Positions 34,846 through 44,266 are shown, counted from the first letter of the stretch. The stretch: 64,000 nt of DNA from JANNBN01 sp963763885 (GCA_963763885.1 CAVXQD010000001.1:682001-746000), one strand, 5' to 3'. Translations and numbers: made by a program. Notes: generated from the sequence alone by a model not told the origin.

Positions 34846-35592
34846 TCATTCAGTCAGGTGATGGCCCATATTGGTTGACACGAGAAACGCAGCGTCAATC
34901 GCACGCTGACGATCAACCGCAAGCACCTCAATGAAGTAGTTCTCGAAGGCAACTAACGCAACGCCCATCCCTTCGTCTGTTCCAGCAATTGCGACACCAC
35001 CGTCAACCTTCAGGACCTTCGGCTCAACGAAACCGGTGCTGGCGCGACGAACGCTCAACTGGAGAATCTCCGGGCTGATGAACTTCGGGTCGGCCACGAG
35101 CGCAAGCACCAGTGCCACAGTTCGGTTGTCTGCAGTTGTCTTCATCAACTTGGCATCGCCAGCTACGTAGACCGTGGCCCGGAGCGCGGTGTTGAGATCA
35201 ACACGTAATGCCTCCATATCTGCCGAGAGGCGAGGATCGGCATCGAACCGCCAGATGTCACGCGGCAGGAACATTCGTGCAAACGATGCCTGAATTGTTT
35301 CTGCTGTCAGCGGTGTGGTTGGCGGCGCAGTCGGGGCAGGCACTGTTGGACTTACCGTTGGGAGCGCGACCGTTGTCGCTGTTGGGTCGGGGATAGCCAC
35401 TGCGACCGTGGTTGGGGGAGGCGGTAGGACCGGTGGCAGCGTGGAAGACGTCGCTGCGGCCTTTTTGCTCTTTCGCTTGGTGGTTGTGACCTTTTTCTTC
35501 TTTGTCACGGCCTCAGCCGGGACGTTGGCACTTCCCAGGAATACTCCCGCCACAAGTAACGCTGCTGCTACCCGATTCATACGCCGATTCAT
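34846..35592 (-). CDS. Exported protein of unknown function
   Basis: A 248-residue protein with a signal peptide (MNRRMNRVAAALLVAGVFLGSANVPAEA in short), a Lys-rich stretch (TKKKKVTTTKRKSKK) and a Thr/Pro-rich linker. The C-terminal half (ETIQASFARMFLPRDIW to the end) is a folded domain with no family I recognise. The Lys-rich stretch could hold it near the anionic cell wall. It lies upstream of, and in the same direction as, the SGNH hydrolase, with a 41-bp spacer, so they may be co-transcribed. Confidence 0.7.
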   Translation of the reverse strand: MNRRMNRVAAALLVAGVFLGSANVPAEAVTKKKKVTTTKRKSKKAAATSSTLPPVLPPPPTTVAVAIPDPTATTVALPTVSPTVPAPTAPPTTPLTAETIQASFARMFLPRDIWRFDADPRLSADMEALRVDLNTALRATVYVAGDAKLMKTTADNRTVALVLALVADPKFISPEILQLSVRRASTGFVEPKVLKVDGGVAIAGTDEGMGVALVAFENYFIEVLAVDRQRAIDAAFLVSTNMGHHLTE

Positions 35593-35752
35593 GTTTCCCC
35601 CACGTTTGACCTGCCAATCAGGTCAAACGCCAGTTTTGCCAAAGGGATAGGACCAACGCTTCATCAATCGAACCGATATCCGAAACAAGTATTCGGCCTC
35701 GGGCCCCCGGGCTGGAGCAGCCTGACCTGGTCAGTACGATGGACCCCGTCTG

Positions 35753-36727
35753 ATGAACACCACACCAAACACCGACCTCCCGATCTCTGTCGCTGCCCTG
35801 TATCGCTTCACGTCGTTTACAGACCCTCGCCTGCACCGCGAAAGCCTCAACGAGGCCTGCAAGCAATTGGGCATTCGTGGAACGTTGCTGTTGGCTCATG
35901 AAGGCATCAATGGAACCATCGCAGGGTCAGCGTCGGCCATCGCGGAAGTTGTTCAAACGATCAGATCGCTACCGGGTTGCGACCGCCTGGACGTGAAGTA
36001 TTCCGGTGCCGCAACTATGCCCTTTTTCCGCATGAAAGTTCTCGTGAAACGAGAAATCGTCACGCTCGGAATTGAAGGGTTGGATCCAACTACCGTCGTC
36101 GGAACGTACGTTGCGCCGGCCGATTGGAATCGCCTTATCGACGACCCGGACACAGTGCTGATTGATACCAGGAATGCTTACGAAACCGACATCGGCACCT
36201 TTCGCGGCGCCGTGGATCCACGCACGGTGTCGTTTCGAGACTTCCCCGAGTGGTTCAGGTCCCACCGCAACGAACTTCTCGACGGCAAACGACGCGTTGC
36301 GATGTTCTGTACCGGTGGAATTCGCTGTGAGAAGTCAACGGCCTTTCTGAAGTCCGAAGGAATCGACGAGGTGTATCACCTGGAGGGCGGCATCCTCCGA
36401 TACCTCGAAGAAGTTCCACAGGGCGAGAGCATGTGGGAGGGCGAATGTTTTGTCTTCGATCAACGGGTCAGCGTTGGGCACGGCCTCGGTCTCGGATCGT
36501 TCGGCCGGTGCCATGGCTGCCGCAGCGCGCTTAGCGAACAGGACATGGCGTCGCCGTTATACCAGGAAGGCGTTACGTGTCCCAAGTGTCATGACGAAGT
36601 TGGCGACACCCGGCGTGCTCGGTTTGCAGAAAGGCAACGACAGATTCAGTTGGCAGCAGCCCGCGGCCAACAACACGTTGGGGCCACCCGACCGGAGAGC
36701 TCAAACCATCGCCGCGCCGTCTACTGA
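35753..36727 (+). CDS. trhO: tRNA uridine(34) hydroxylase TrhO
   Basis: A 324-residue rhodanese-domain protein. The YceA/TrhO family adds a hydroxyl group to U34 of certain tRNAs. The N-terminal domain has GTLLLAHEGINGTIAG; the rhodanese active-site Cys is in MFCTGGIRCEKS; the C-terminal zinc-like CHGC and CPKC pair follows. Length fits the family. ATG 35753 is the start. No partner genes are adjacent. Confidence 0.9.
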   Translation: MNTTPNTDLPISVAALYRFTSFTDPRLHRESLNEACKQLGIRGTLLLAHEGINGTIAGSASAIAEVVQTIRSLPGCDRLDVKYSGAATMPFFRMKVLVKREIVTLGIEGLDPTTVVGTYVAPADWNRLIDDPDTVLIDTRNAYETDIGTFRGAVDPRTVSFRDFPEWFRSHRNELLDGKRRVAMFCTGGIRCEKSTAFLKSEGIDEVYHLEGGILRYLEEVPQGESMWEGECFVFDQRVSVGHGLGLGSFGRCHGCRSALSEQDMASPLYQEGVTCPKCHDEVGDTRRARFAERQRQIQLAAARGQQHVGATRPESSNHRRAVY

Positions 36728-36755
36728 TTCCGACTAGGTGCATCAGACCTATACG

Positions 36756-37229
36756 TCACACCCATACCTGCGGGAGCCGTTGATGTTGCCATCCTGCGGC
36801 ACCACGAATACCTGTTGGCAAGTCATCGCTCAGACCGTGGGTGGCGACTTCGCGATCCCCCCAGGCTTCCAACGCGACCAAAACGGCTGACAGCTCCCGT
36901 CCATCACGGGTCAGCGAATACCGGAAACGTCTGGGTCTGTCTTGATACGGTTCGGCGGCAATCAGACGAGCCGACTCCAAGTGCCGCAACCGCGACGCCA
37001 GAACGTTCGGGGCAATCGCCGATCCGCGTCTTTGCTCCACGTCGGGTTCATCGGGAGAGCCTGCGATTGGGGACAACTGTTCGGCCAAGTCGTTGTAGCG
37101 GAGGTCACCGTCCATGAGTGCAGCGACGATCAGCAACGACCACCGGTCACCAACCAGGAGCAGTGCACGGTCCAAGGCAGGGGAGCGCATAAGCCCAGTG
37201 TCGCGCCGCAAGTCGTTCATCGCGTTCAT
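36756..37229 (-). CDS. HxlR-family transcriptional regulator
   Basis: A 157-residue winged-helix protein. The family signature RSPALDRALLLVGDRWSLLIVAALMDGDLRYNDL is at residues 15-48 with ISP/ASRLRHLE downstream. HxlR regulators often sense aldehydes or thiol stress, but no Cys is in the usual position here, so the signal is unknown. It is divergent from the protease gene at 37311, and an 11-bp inverted repeat (37273-37297) lies between them. The start is preceded by an 18-bp duplication (37228-37260) that repeats the purine-rich ribosome site. Confidence 0.88.
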   Translation of the reverse strand: MNAMNDLRRDTGLMRSPALDRALLLVGDRWSLLIVAALMDGDLRYNDLAEQLSPIAGSPDEPDVEQRRGSAIAPNVLASRLRHLESARLIAAEPYQDRPRRFRYSLTRDGRELSAVLVALEAWGDREVATHGLSDDLPTGIRGAAGWQHQRLPQVWV

Positions 37230-37260
37230 CTCGTCTCAGCAACCTATCTCGTCTCAGTAG
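37228..37260. repeat. 18-bp direct repeat at the HxlR start codon
   Basis: ATCTCGTCTCAG occurs at 37228-37239 and again at 37246-37257, with the 18-bp period kept. On the minus strand this places TGAGACGAGAT, a ribosome-site-like sequence, twice before and across the start. Confidence 0.6.
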
Positions 37261-37272
37261 CCCCACGGCTTG

Positions 37273-37297
37273 AGTAACTTGCATTTTGCAAGTTACT
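37273..37297. promoter_or_regulatory. 11-bp inverted repeat, probable HxlR operator
   Basis: AGTAACTTGCA (37273-37283), a TTT centre, and TGCAAGTTACT (37287-37297) form a perfect dyad in the divergent HxlR-protease spacer. HxlR/DUF24 proteins bind GTAAC-type dyads of this kind. It ends 3 bases before the AGGAGC ribosome site of the protease gene, so binding would block that gene. Confidence 0.7.
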
Positions 37298-37310
37298 ACC
37301 AGGAGCTCAC

Positions 37311-38195
37311 ATGCCAACCACCCTCACCACCCTCCAGAGTTTGCAGGCAGACATCCAATCGGCCGTCGGCCCAATCGCCACCGCCACCGTTTCACTTGGG
37401 CAAGACGGCCGAGCGTCAGGAATCGTCATCGGACCAAACACCATCCTCACCAACGCCCATGCGCTTCGTGACCGCACCATCAACGTGCGCTTTCACGATG
37501 GACGCAGCGTGCAAGGTTCCGTCTTGGGCGTTGACGACGAGGGTGACCTGGCGATTGTCCAGGCCGAAACCGGCGAGGTGACACCGCTGACCTGGGCTGA
37601 GTCAGCACCCCAGCCAGGCAGCCTGGTTTTTGCCGGGCACGGTCGCTCCGGAGTGTCCATCGGTTTGGTAACCGCCACGGGCAGCCGGTTTCGCGGTCCC
37701 CGAGGCCGAGTGGTCACCAACGCGTTCGAACACAACGCTCCGCTGAATCGTGGCGGTTCTGGCGGTCCGGTCGTCAACCTCGAAGGGCGGGTGGTAGGGA
37801 TCAACACCGCGCGAACTGACGCTGGATACCAGGCAATTGCCACCTCAGCGGATCTTCATCGGCGAATCGCAGCAATGACCTCCGGCGAGAGCGTGGAGCG
37901 CCCCACATTTGGAATTGCAATCGTGGACCCGGCCGTTGCCCGCCAGGTACGACAAGCGGCGGGCCTCCCAGAGCTCGACGGTGTTTTGGTTAGTGCGGTT
38001 GCATCTCGCTCGCCGGCAGAATATGCCGGGTTGTCGCAAGGAGATCTGATCATCCAGATCGGCAACACACCGGTCACGTCAATTGTCGATATCCAAACCG
38101 CGTTGAACAATGCGCCAGCGTCGGTCGAGGTAATCGTTGTGCGTGGAACCGAACAACGGACCGTGCTGGTTCACTTCACCAAGAGAGAAGACTAA
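37311..38195 (+). CDS. Trypsin-like serine protease with PDZ domain, no visible export signal
   Basis: A 294-residue HtrA/S1C-type protein. The catalytic triad can be placed at His50 (LTNAHAL), Asp79 (DEGDLAIV) and Ser150 (NRGGSGGPV). A PDZ domain covers about residues 190-290 (GVLVSAVASRSPAEYAGLSQGDLIIQIG). Unlike most HtrA proteins it has no signal peptide or membrane anchor, so it seems cytoplasmic. AGGAGC precedes ATG 37311. It is probably controlled by the divergent HxlR regulator. Confidence 0.88.
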   Translation: MPTTLTTLQSLQADIQSAVGPIATATVSLGQDGRASGIVIGPNTILTNAHALRDRTINVRFHDGRSVQGSVLGVDDEGDLAIVQAETGEVTPLTWAESAPQPGSLVFAGHGRSGVSIGLVTATGSRFRGPRGRVVTNAFEHNAPLNRGGSGGPVVNLEGRVVGINTARTDAGYQAIATSADLHRRIAAMTSGESVERPTFGIAIVDPAVARQVRQAAGLPELDGVLVSAVASRSPAEYAGLSQGDLIIQIGNTPVTSIVDIQTALNNAPASVEVIVVRGTEQRTVLVHFTKRED

Positions 38196-38256
38196 CAACC
38201 TGCACGCTAACAACGCAGCATCACCAACCAGCTGGTCAGTTAACGGCTGGTCAGTT
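38192..38256. repeat. Two short duplications at the facing stop codons
   Basis: CTAACAAC, holding the protease stop TAA, occurs at 38192-38199 and again at 38207-38214. GCTGGTCAGTT, holding the ligase stop TGA on the minus strand, occurs at 38231-38241 and 38246-38256. Both have a 15-base period, so each second stop is in frame with the first. Confidence 0.7.
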
Positions 38257-39804
38257 CACCAACGTGGACCGGCCAGCCCAATACGGTTCGCGGAGCTTGA
38301 ACTTCTGCAGTTTGCCAGTTGCCGTACGGGACAGCTCGGAACGAAACTCCACGCTGGTGGGGCATTTGAAGTGCGACATCCGAGCGCGGCAGAAATCGAT
38401 GATCTCGCGTTCGCTGGGAACGTCGGCGCCTGCGCGCAACACAACCAACGCTTTGATGGTCTCGCCCCACTTTTCGTCTGGCACTCCGATCACCGCACAC
38501 TCGGCGATTGCGGGGTGTTGAAACAGACAGTCTTCGACTTCGATCGATGAGACGTTCTCGCCACCAGAGATGATCACGTCCTTCTTCCGATCGGCAATGA
38601 CCAAGTAGGCACCGTCGAGAAAGCCTCCGTCGCCGGTGTGGAAGTAGCCGTCACGAATGGCCTTTGCGGTCTCTTCTGGTTGTTCCCAGTACCCCTCGAA
38701 CACTACGTTGCTACGCGCACATATCTCGCCTTCCTCGTCGATGACGAGGCTGACCCCAATCGCCGGCGCGCCAGCGCGAGAAAGCAGCCGAGACCGTTCT
38801 GCGATGTCCAACGACGCATACTCCGCACGCTTACGATTCATGGTGAGTAGCGGCGACGTCTCTGTCAGCCCGTAAATCTGGATGAACTCCCAACCAAGTT
38901 CTGATTCCACCCGCTCGATGGTCTTCGAGGGGGGAGGGGCGCCTGCCACAACAATTCGCATCAAGTCCCGGCCGGGCACGGCTATGCCCGAATCCCTTCG
39001 TTTCGCTGCGGCATCGAGCGTCATGGCAACAACAGCTGGAGCGCCACATGCGAAGTTGATGCCGTACCGATGAACTCGGTGCAGAATCTGCTCGCCGTCC
39101 ACCTTGCGTAGAACGATATGGGTTCCACCCATCCCTGTAACCGCGTAGGTCTGGCCCCAACCGTTGCAGTGAAACATTGGGAGCGTATGGAGATACACGT
39201 CGCGGTCGCTGACCGACGCGTGCCACCCAAACGTCACGGCGTTAGTCCAGGCATTGCGGTGGGTGATCTGCACACCTTTCGGCCGAGCGGTCGTCCCGGA
39301 GGTGTAGTTGATCGTGGCCGTTGCATCCTCGTCGGGTGACCAAGGCGTGGGGGCCGCAGCGCCCCGCGCAAGCGGAGCAAACAACGCCGCATCGGAAACA
39401 CCGTCGAGGATGAAACGGTGCTCAACCTCAACGTCTTGAGTTACTTCTGCTTGGTCTGGATCAACCAACAGGACGCGGGCGCCGCTGTGTTTCACGATGT
39501 AGGAGATCTCTTCAGCGTTGAGCCGGAAGTTGACAGGTACCAGCACTCGGCCGTAACTAGACGTACCCCAAAAAGAGATCAAGAACTTTGCCGAGTTCGG
39601 CGAGATGATGCAAACACGATCTCCCTCGCCGATGCCGAGGTCTTCCAGGAAGCGGGCCATACCTTGGACCCGCGTTCCCATCTCTTGGTAGGTGAGGCTG
39701 CCAAGGGATCCAACAGCATCAGGCTCGTCGACCACCGCAACGCGATTGCCGTACACGTTGACAGCCCGGTCCAAGAAGTCGGCAACGGTAAACGGAACTT
39801 TCAT
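38251..39804 (-). CDS. Acyl-CoA synthetase (AMP-forming)
   Basis: A 517-residue member of the adenylate-forming ligase family that activates a carboxylic acid to its CoA thioester. P-loop YTSGTTARPKG is at about residues 165-175, IYGLTETSP at about 310, and HTGDGGFLDGAYLVIADRKKDVIISGGENV marks the hinge; the end TATGKLQKFKLRE has the catalytic Lys. MKVPFTVADFLDRAV is a common start in fatty-acid or aryl-acid ligases of actinobacteria. The substrate is not known. It converges on the protease gene. Confidence 0.88.
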   Translation of the reverse strand: MKVPFTVADFLDRAVNVYGNRVAVVDEPDAVGSLGSLTYQEMGTRVQGMARFLEDLGIGEGDRVCIISPNSAKFLISFWGTSSYGRVLVPVNFRLNAEEISYIVKHSGARVLLVDPDQAEVTQDVEVEHRFILDGVSDAALFAPLARGAAAPTPWSPDEDATATINYTSGTTARPKGVQITHRNAWTNAVTFGWHASVSDRDVYLHTLPMFHCNGWGQTYAVTGMGGTHIVLRKVDGEQILHRVHRYGINFACGAPAVVAMTLDAAAKRRDSGIAVPGRDLMRIVVAGAPPPSKTIERVESELGWEFIQIYGLTETSPLLTMNRKRAEYASLDIAERSRLLSRAGAPAIGVSLVIDEEGEICARSNVVFEGYWEQPEETAKAIRDGYFHTGDGGFLDGAYLVIADRKKDVIISGGENVSSIEVEDCLFQHPAIAECAVIGVPDEKWGETIKALVVLRAGADVPSEREIIDFCRARMSHFKCPTSVEFRSELSRTATGKLQKFKLREPYWAGRSTLVN

Positions 39805-39961
39805 ATTGATTCCCTCCGATTACTCCCAGGCGAATCGGCGCCCGAGAGAGGTACGTTTCTGCGCAGTTTTACGCAGTGTTGTGCAACGGAACGGCCGACG
39901 CTGGATCGAATTGGCTCGCTTCGCCGAACGGATTCCCCGTGCGACGAACGGCCAGCGGCTT

Positions 39962-41506
39962 TCATCGATAGTTCCGAGACAACCCAAGCGCTTCGGGGGC
40001 GTGCATCGTCAGCATCATTCCCGACACATCTTTCGGCTTGGTGTTGGGGGTGAGCTTCGACACTCCCACCATGGTCGCAAACGCAATGGGAATGGTCCAG
40101 ATGGCTGGCTGTGCCAACACAATCCGTGGCCACCCAGTCAGGTTTGGCCCAAACAACGTGAGCCCCACGGAGAACGTGGCCAGACCTGCACCAACCACAA
40201 GACCAGTGATTGCGCCGCGTGCGGACAAGCCGCGCCACCAAATCCCAAGAATGATAAGCGGAGAGAACGAGGACGCAGCGATTGCAAACACCCACGACAC
40301 GAGTTGATTGATGTCGATCGTGGCAACGCGAAGCCCAACCAGTCCAGTGACGATCCCGACGATGACGGCACCAATTCGGAATCCTCGCTTATCACCTGAC
40401 AACAGATCTTGCGAGAGCGCTCCTGCTGCGCTGATGGTGAGTCCCGACGCCGTGGACATGAATGCAGCAAACGCGCCGCATGCCACCAGGCCAGTGAGCA
40501 ACCTGCCAAGCAGCCCAGGGAACACGTGTTGCGGGAGGAGCAGCACAACTGTGTCCGTTGAGTTGGAAGCAAGCAATTCGGGCATGTATAGCCGTCCGAA
40601 TACTCCCAACAGAGGTGGCAGCACATAAAACGCTCCCAACAACGAGACAACAATGATGGTGGTTCGCCGAGCCGCACCGCCGTCCGGGTTCGTATAGAAG
40701 CGCACAAGGATGTGTGGAAGACCAACGGTGCCAACCGTTTGCGCAAGTACAAACGACACCAGTGTGTAGGCCGGGTATTTTACGAGACTCATTGATGACT
40801 CGATTGGCTTCGACCACACGTCTACGGCCCCAGCCGCCACCGGCCACGAGTCGCGATGAGAGAGGAAGTGGCCAGCGATGAAGATGGTCGGAACGGCCAG
40901 CGCAGCCCACTTGAGCCAGAACTGGAAGCTCTGAACGAACGTGATGCCCCGCATTCCGCCAGTCGCAACATTCACGGTCACGGTGATGGAAACGAGCAGC
41001 ACCCCTACCCAGTACGGCGCACCTGTCAGAACGCGCAGTGTTACCCCTGCACCACGCATTTGGGGAACGAGATAGCACCCGGAAACAAGCACCACCAGAA
41101 ACGAAGCCACCCGACGAGCAACACCAGAACCGAGACGCCCTTCAGCGAAATCCGAGATCGTGTAAGCACCGAATCTCCGCAACGGAGCTGCGACAAAAAA
41201 CAAAAGCAATAGATATCCGGCCGTATACGAAATCGGATACCAGAGCATGTCTGCCCCGTATTTCATGATCAGCCCGGCAACGCCGAGAAAGGACGCTGCA
41301 GACAGGTATTCGCCGCAGATTGCAGCAGCGTTACGGCCCGGCGAGACCGAGCGCGACGCAACGAAAAGGTCCGAAGCAGTGTGCCCCTTTCGGATTCCAA
41401 ACGCGCCAAGACCAATGGTGGCAATGATGGCGATCGCAATTGCCACGATGGACGTTGTTTCGTCCGTCGCGGCAAGCACAGGTCCAAGAGTGGTGAATGC
41501 GCGCAT
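39962..41506 (-). CDS. Sodium/solute symporter of the acetate permease (ActP) type
   Basis: A 514-residue protein with about 13 membrane helices. DLFVASRSVSPGRNAAAICGEYLSAASFLG and SGVARRVASFLVVLVSGCYLVPQMRGAGV are characteristic of ActP/MctC monocarboxylate transporters. The last gene of a four-gene operon: the small membrane protein at 41510 (3 bases upstream) and a LytS/LytTR two-component pair. That arrangement suggests the pair controls uptake of acetate or pyruvate-like acids. Substrate is inferred. Confidence 0.85.
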   Translation of the reverse strand: MRAFTTLGPVLAATDETTSIVAIAIAIIATIGLGAFGIRKGHTASDLFVASRSVSPGRNAAAICGEYLSAASFLGVAGLIMKYGADMLWYPISYTAGYLLLLFFVAAPLRRFGAYTISDFAEGRLGSGVARRVASFLVVLVSGCYLVPQMRGAGVTLRVLTGAPYWVGVLLVSITVTVNVATGGMRGITFVQSFQFWLKWAALAVPTIFIAGHFLSHRDSWPVAAGAVDVWSKPIESSMSLVKYPAYTLVSFVLAQTVGTVGLPHILVRFYTNPDGGAARRTTIIVVSLLGAFYVLPPLLGVFGRLYMPELLASNSTDTVVLLLPQHVFPGLLGRLLTGLVACGAFAAFMSTASGLTISAAGALSQDLLSGDKRGFRIGAVIVGIVTGLVGLRVATIDINQLVSWVFAIAASSFSPLIILGIWWRGLSARGAITGLVVGAGLATFSVGLTLFGPNLTGWPRIVLAQPAIWTIPIAFATMVGVSKLTPNTKPKDVSGMMLTMHAPEALGLSRNYR

Positions 41507-41509
41507 CGA

Positions 41510-42001
41510 CTACGACGGTCCCGTCCCGGGACTCACACTCGTGCTCGCACCGGAGCCCAGACTTGGCTGCTGTATGCCCCGTGGATCGCCAACGAGTTCC
41601 ACAAACTCGGCTTCGGTCCTGCTTGCTCTCCTCACAAACGCCACTGCAATCACCACCAACAGCGGATAGACCAAGCCGCCAAGGACCACCCACGCAATGG
41701 GCACACCAGCAACGCCGACGGTGCGCAGCCGCGGCCACATGATCAAGATCAGCGGAATACTTCCAAGCATGGTGACGAGCACGAGCAGAAAGCGCAGGCT
41801 CAGGAGTAGTTGGGTTCGTACGAGTGATTGGAGGTAAGCATCGCCGACCGGTGTCCGTTCAGCGAGTTCCGAGACCGGCCGCAGCCCTGTGGCTCGAGTG
41901 GGATCTCGTCGAACAACAATGCGCTGCGGGGCCCCATCATGGTCTGGTGTTGCGTCCGACCGCGGTTCAGAACCTAACTGGGCGTCTGGTCCGTCGGTCA
42001 C
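41510..42001 (-). CDS. Small membrane protein accompanying the symporter
   Basis: A 163-residue protein with a hydrophilic N-terminus and two membrane helices (SLRFLLVLVTMLGSIPLILIM and VPIAWVVLGGLVYPLLVVIAV). Small two-helix proteins often accompany ActP-type symporters, like DUF485 proteins. GTG 42001 overlaps the regulator stop (GTGA), and its stop is 3 bases before the symporter start, so the operon is tightly coupled. Confidence 0.7.
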   Translation of the reverse strand: MTDGPDAQLGSEPRSDATPDHDGAPQRIVVRRDPTRATGLRPVSELAERTPVGDAYLQSLVRTQLLLSLRFLLVLVTMLGSIPLILIMWPRLRTVGVAGVPIAWVVLGGLVYPLLVVIAVAFVRRASRTEAEFVELVGDPRGIQQPSLGSGASTSVSPGTGPS

Positions 42002-42968
42002 CTCCGGCCCTTGCGCGCAGCGTCTTCGATCAGCCGCGCACGAAGTTGTGGACCGAGCCTGCGGCTCACGGGCAGAATTCGCTCACCGATACGAACGAGA
42101 TACCCGCGCCCACGTTCAACGCGAACCTCATCGATGTGAGCGCAACGAGATAGCTCCGGTGAATACGAACAAAGCCCGCAGCCGCCCAACGTTCTTCGAG
42201 CGTGGTCATTGCAACACGGACCAAGACACTGGACTCACCGACATGGAGTCGCACGTAGTCGCCGCTTGCCGACACGAACATCACGTCGCTGCGATGAATC
42301 ATCCGAATCCGACCGCCAACCTCCAGCGAAATCATCTCGCCGTCGAACTGACTTTTGTCGTCGGCTTCCGGAGCCGAATCCCGAGCCGAATCCCGAGCCG
42401 AATCGACCGGTGCGTCCGACGACGGAGGTGTGGGCAACTCGACAGCAGTAGTTGGGTCAGGTACAGATGCGAGCACCGACACAAGGGCAGGAACGAGAGC
42501 GGGCGCAATCACCGACGCAAGCACGGCTGCATCTGGGCCGGGCTGGGCGGCTCCACCCTGCGGCTGTCCCAGCCTGCGCTGGGCAGCCTTCGCCAAAGCA
42601 ATGGCCAGCCGTTCGCGTCGTACTGGCTTCAGCAGGTAGTCGACGGCATCAACATCGAACGCTTCAACCGCATGACTTTCAAATGCCGTCACAAAAACAA
42701 TCGGCGGGGGAGTACGAAATTGGTTCAGCACCCGACCAAGTTCGAGCCCGTCCAGACCCGGCATTCGCACATCGAGGAAGACCACATCGAACGACGACGA
42801 ACGCAGCGCTCGTAACGCGTTGTCTGCGTTCTCAGCCTCCACCACTTCGGTGACTTCAGCAAACGTCTTCAGTTCGTAGACAAGGTCGGCCAACGAGGGC
42901 GCTTCATCGTCGACGGCCAGCACGCGGATGGGCCGCAGCGGATGGGGCTGAGTGAGTTCCGGTGTCAT
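41998..42968 (-). pseudogene. LytTR-type response regulator, frameshifted in its DNA-binding domain
   Basis: The receiver domain is intact: DD pair at residues 20-21, phospho-acceptor Asp66 in VVFLDVRMPG. A Pro/Ala/Asp-rich linker with DSAR repeats (12-bp DNA unit) joins it to a LytTR domain. In the starting frame the protein ends after 300 residues at 42066 (stop in the odd tail ISFVSVSEFCP). The proper LytTR ending (IDEVRVERGRGYLVRIGERILPVSRR in short) continues in another frame and stops at 41998, exactly where the GTGA overlap with the next gene is expected. So a 1-base or 4-base deletion near 42130-42140 splits the gene. It may be a real mutation or an assembly error. Confidence 0.8.
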
Positions 42969-44137
42969 AGTCGAACTCCGGGCCGGTATTTCGGAGCACG
43001 GACTGTAACTCGTGTTCCGGCACCGAGAGCAGTCTCCACCACCAGACCGTACGACGGGCCGAAGATGCTCCGCAACCGCTCGTCCACGTTGTAGAGCCCA
43101 ACGTGGTCGCCCAACTCGCCATCACCGTTCATGTACCCCTGCAGCACAAGAGGGTCGGCGCCGACGCCGTCGTCCTCAATCACAATCACGCAGTCGTTTG
43201 ATTCAGCTTTCGCTTCGATAGTCAGCCTGCCGGTGCCGGTTCCACGCTCAATGCCATGACGGACAGCATTTTCGACAAGGGGTTGCACCACGAGGAACGG
43301 AATGACGACCTGAAGAACTTCGGGAGCGACTCTCACTTCGACATCCAGCCGATCTCCAAAGCGAGCCTTTTCCAGCGTGAGATACCGCTCGATCGAACGG
43401 AGTTCTTCCGCAACAGTTGTGAACTCACCGTGGCTCCGCAACGAGTAACGCGTGAAGTCCGCAAATTCAAGAAGCAGCTCGCGAGCGCGATCCGGGTCTG
43501 ATCTCGTGAAGGACGCAATCGCCGTGAGCGCGTTGTAAATGAAATGCGGACTGATCTGCGCGCGTAGTGCCCGTAGCTCCGCACGAGCGAGACGCACGCG
43601 GTTCTCGTCGAGTTCGGCCAATTCGATCTGGCTTGTAATCCATGCAGCTACCTCCGACATCGATCTGATGAGGCCAGCACTGCCTTCGGGATCGAAACCA
43701 ATCAGGACCCCGCCGACCACTCCTCGGACGGAGATCGGAACCGTCACGGCAGCGCGCACCGGACATCCATCTCGCTCGCAGTGAAGAGCCCGCACGTGAC
43801 TGCGACCGTCGTCAAGCGTTTCGGCAGCTATCGCAAGGACGTCTGCTTCGTGGTGGCCGGACCGGCCCGCAAAACAGAGAACTTCGGTGTTGGACGCCAC
43901 GGCGATTGCACGTGTACCGACCAATTCCAAGATGGCTGGTGCCGCTCGTTGAAACGCCGCAGCTTCAAAACCCTTTCGCAACGATGGCGACGCGAGGTTG
44001 GCAGTCTGCAGAACTTGAAACGTCGCCTGCGCAGAATCGGCCACGAGCGAACGGCGACGCAGAGACCAATAGATGACGCCAGCCAGCACCGCGGCAACGG
44101 CGACAAACGATGCAAGACCGGCGATCACATTCGCCAT
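42965..44137 (-). CDS. LytS-type sensor histidine kinase
   Basis: A 390-residue kinase with one N-terminal membrane helix, a GAF-like sensor (about residues 55-170, VTVPISVRGVVGGVLIGF) and the HisKA-type core of the LytS family: phospho-His in AQISPHFIYNALTAI near residue 196, then the ATPase N-box VQPLVENAVRHGIE. Its stop overlaps the regulator start (ATGA). It likely phosphorylates the LytTR regulator next to it, and the pair presumably controls the symporter genes downstream. Confidence 0.88.
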   Translation of the reverse strand: MANVIAGLASFVAVAAVLAGVIYWSLRRRSLVADSAQATFQVLQTANLASPSLRKGFEAAAFQRAAPAILELVGTRAIAVASNTEVLCFAGRSGHHEADVLAIAAETLDDGRSHVRALHCERDGCPVRAAVTVPISVRGVVGGVLIGFDPEGSAGLIRSMSEVAAWITSQIELAELDENRVRLARAELRALRAQISPHFIYNALTAIASFTRSDPDRARELLLEFADFTRYSLRSHGEFTTVAEELRSIERYLTLEKARFGDRLDVEVRVAPEVLQVVIPFLVVQPLVENAVRHGIERGTGTGRLTIEAKAESNDCVIVIEDDGVGADPLVLQGYMNGDGELGDHVGLYNVDERLRSIFGPSYGLVVETALGAGTRVTVRAPKYRPGVRL

Positions 44138-44203
44138 GCTGGCTCACTTCCAGTGTCGGACGACGACACGGGTAAGAAATCAAGTTTCTACGGACACAGA
44201 AGA

Positions 44204-44224
44204 ACCCCGCCTTGTTGGCGGGGT
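44204..44224 (-). terminator. Intrinsic terminator of the ABC binding-protein gene
   Basis: ACCCCGCC and GGCGGGGT (44204-44211, 44217-44224) form an 8-bp GC stem with a 5-base loop, followed on the minus strand by TCTTCT. It lies about 70 bases past the stop of the gene at 44293. Confidence 0.75.
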
Positions 44225-44266
44225 CGTTCAGCGGTTGATTTTGCTACCCGTGTTGGGTGTAATCCG

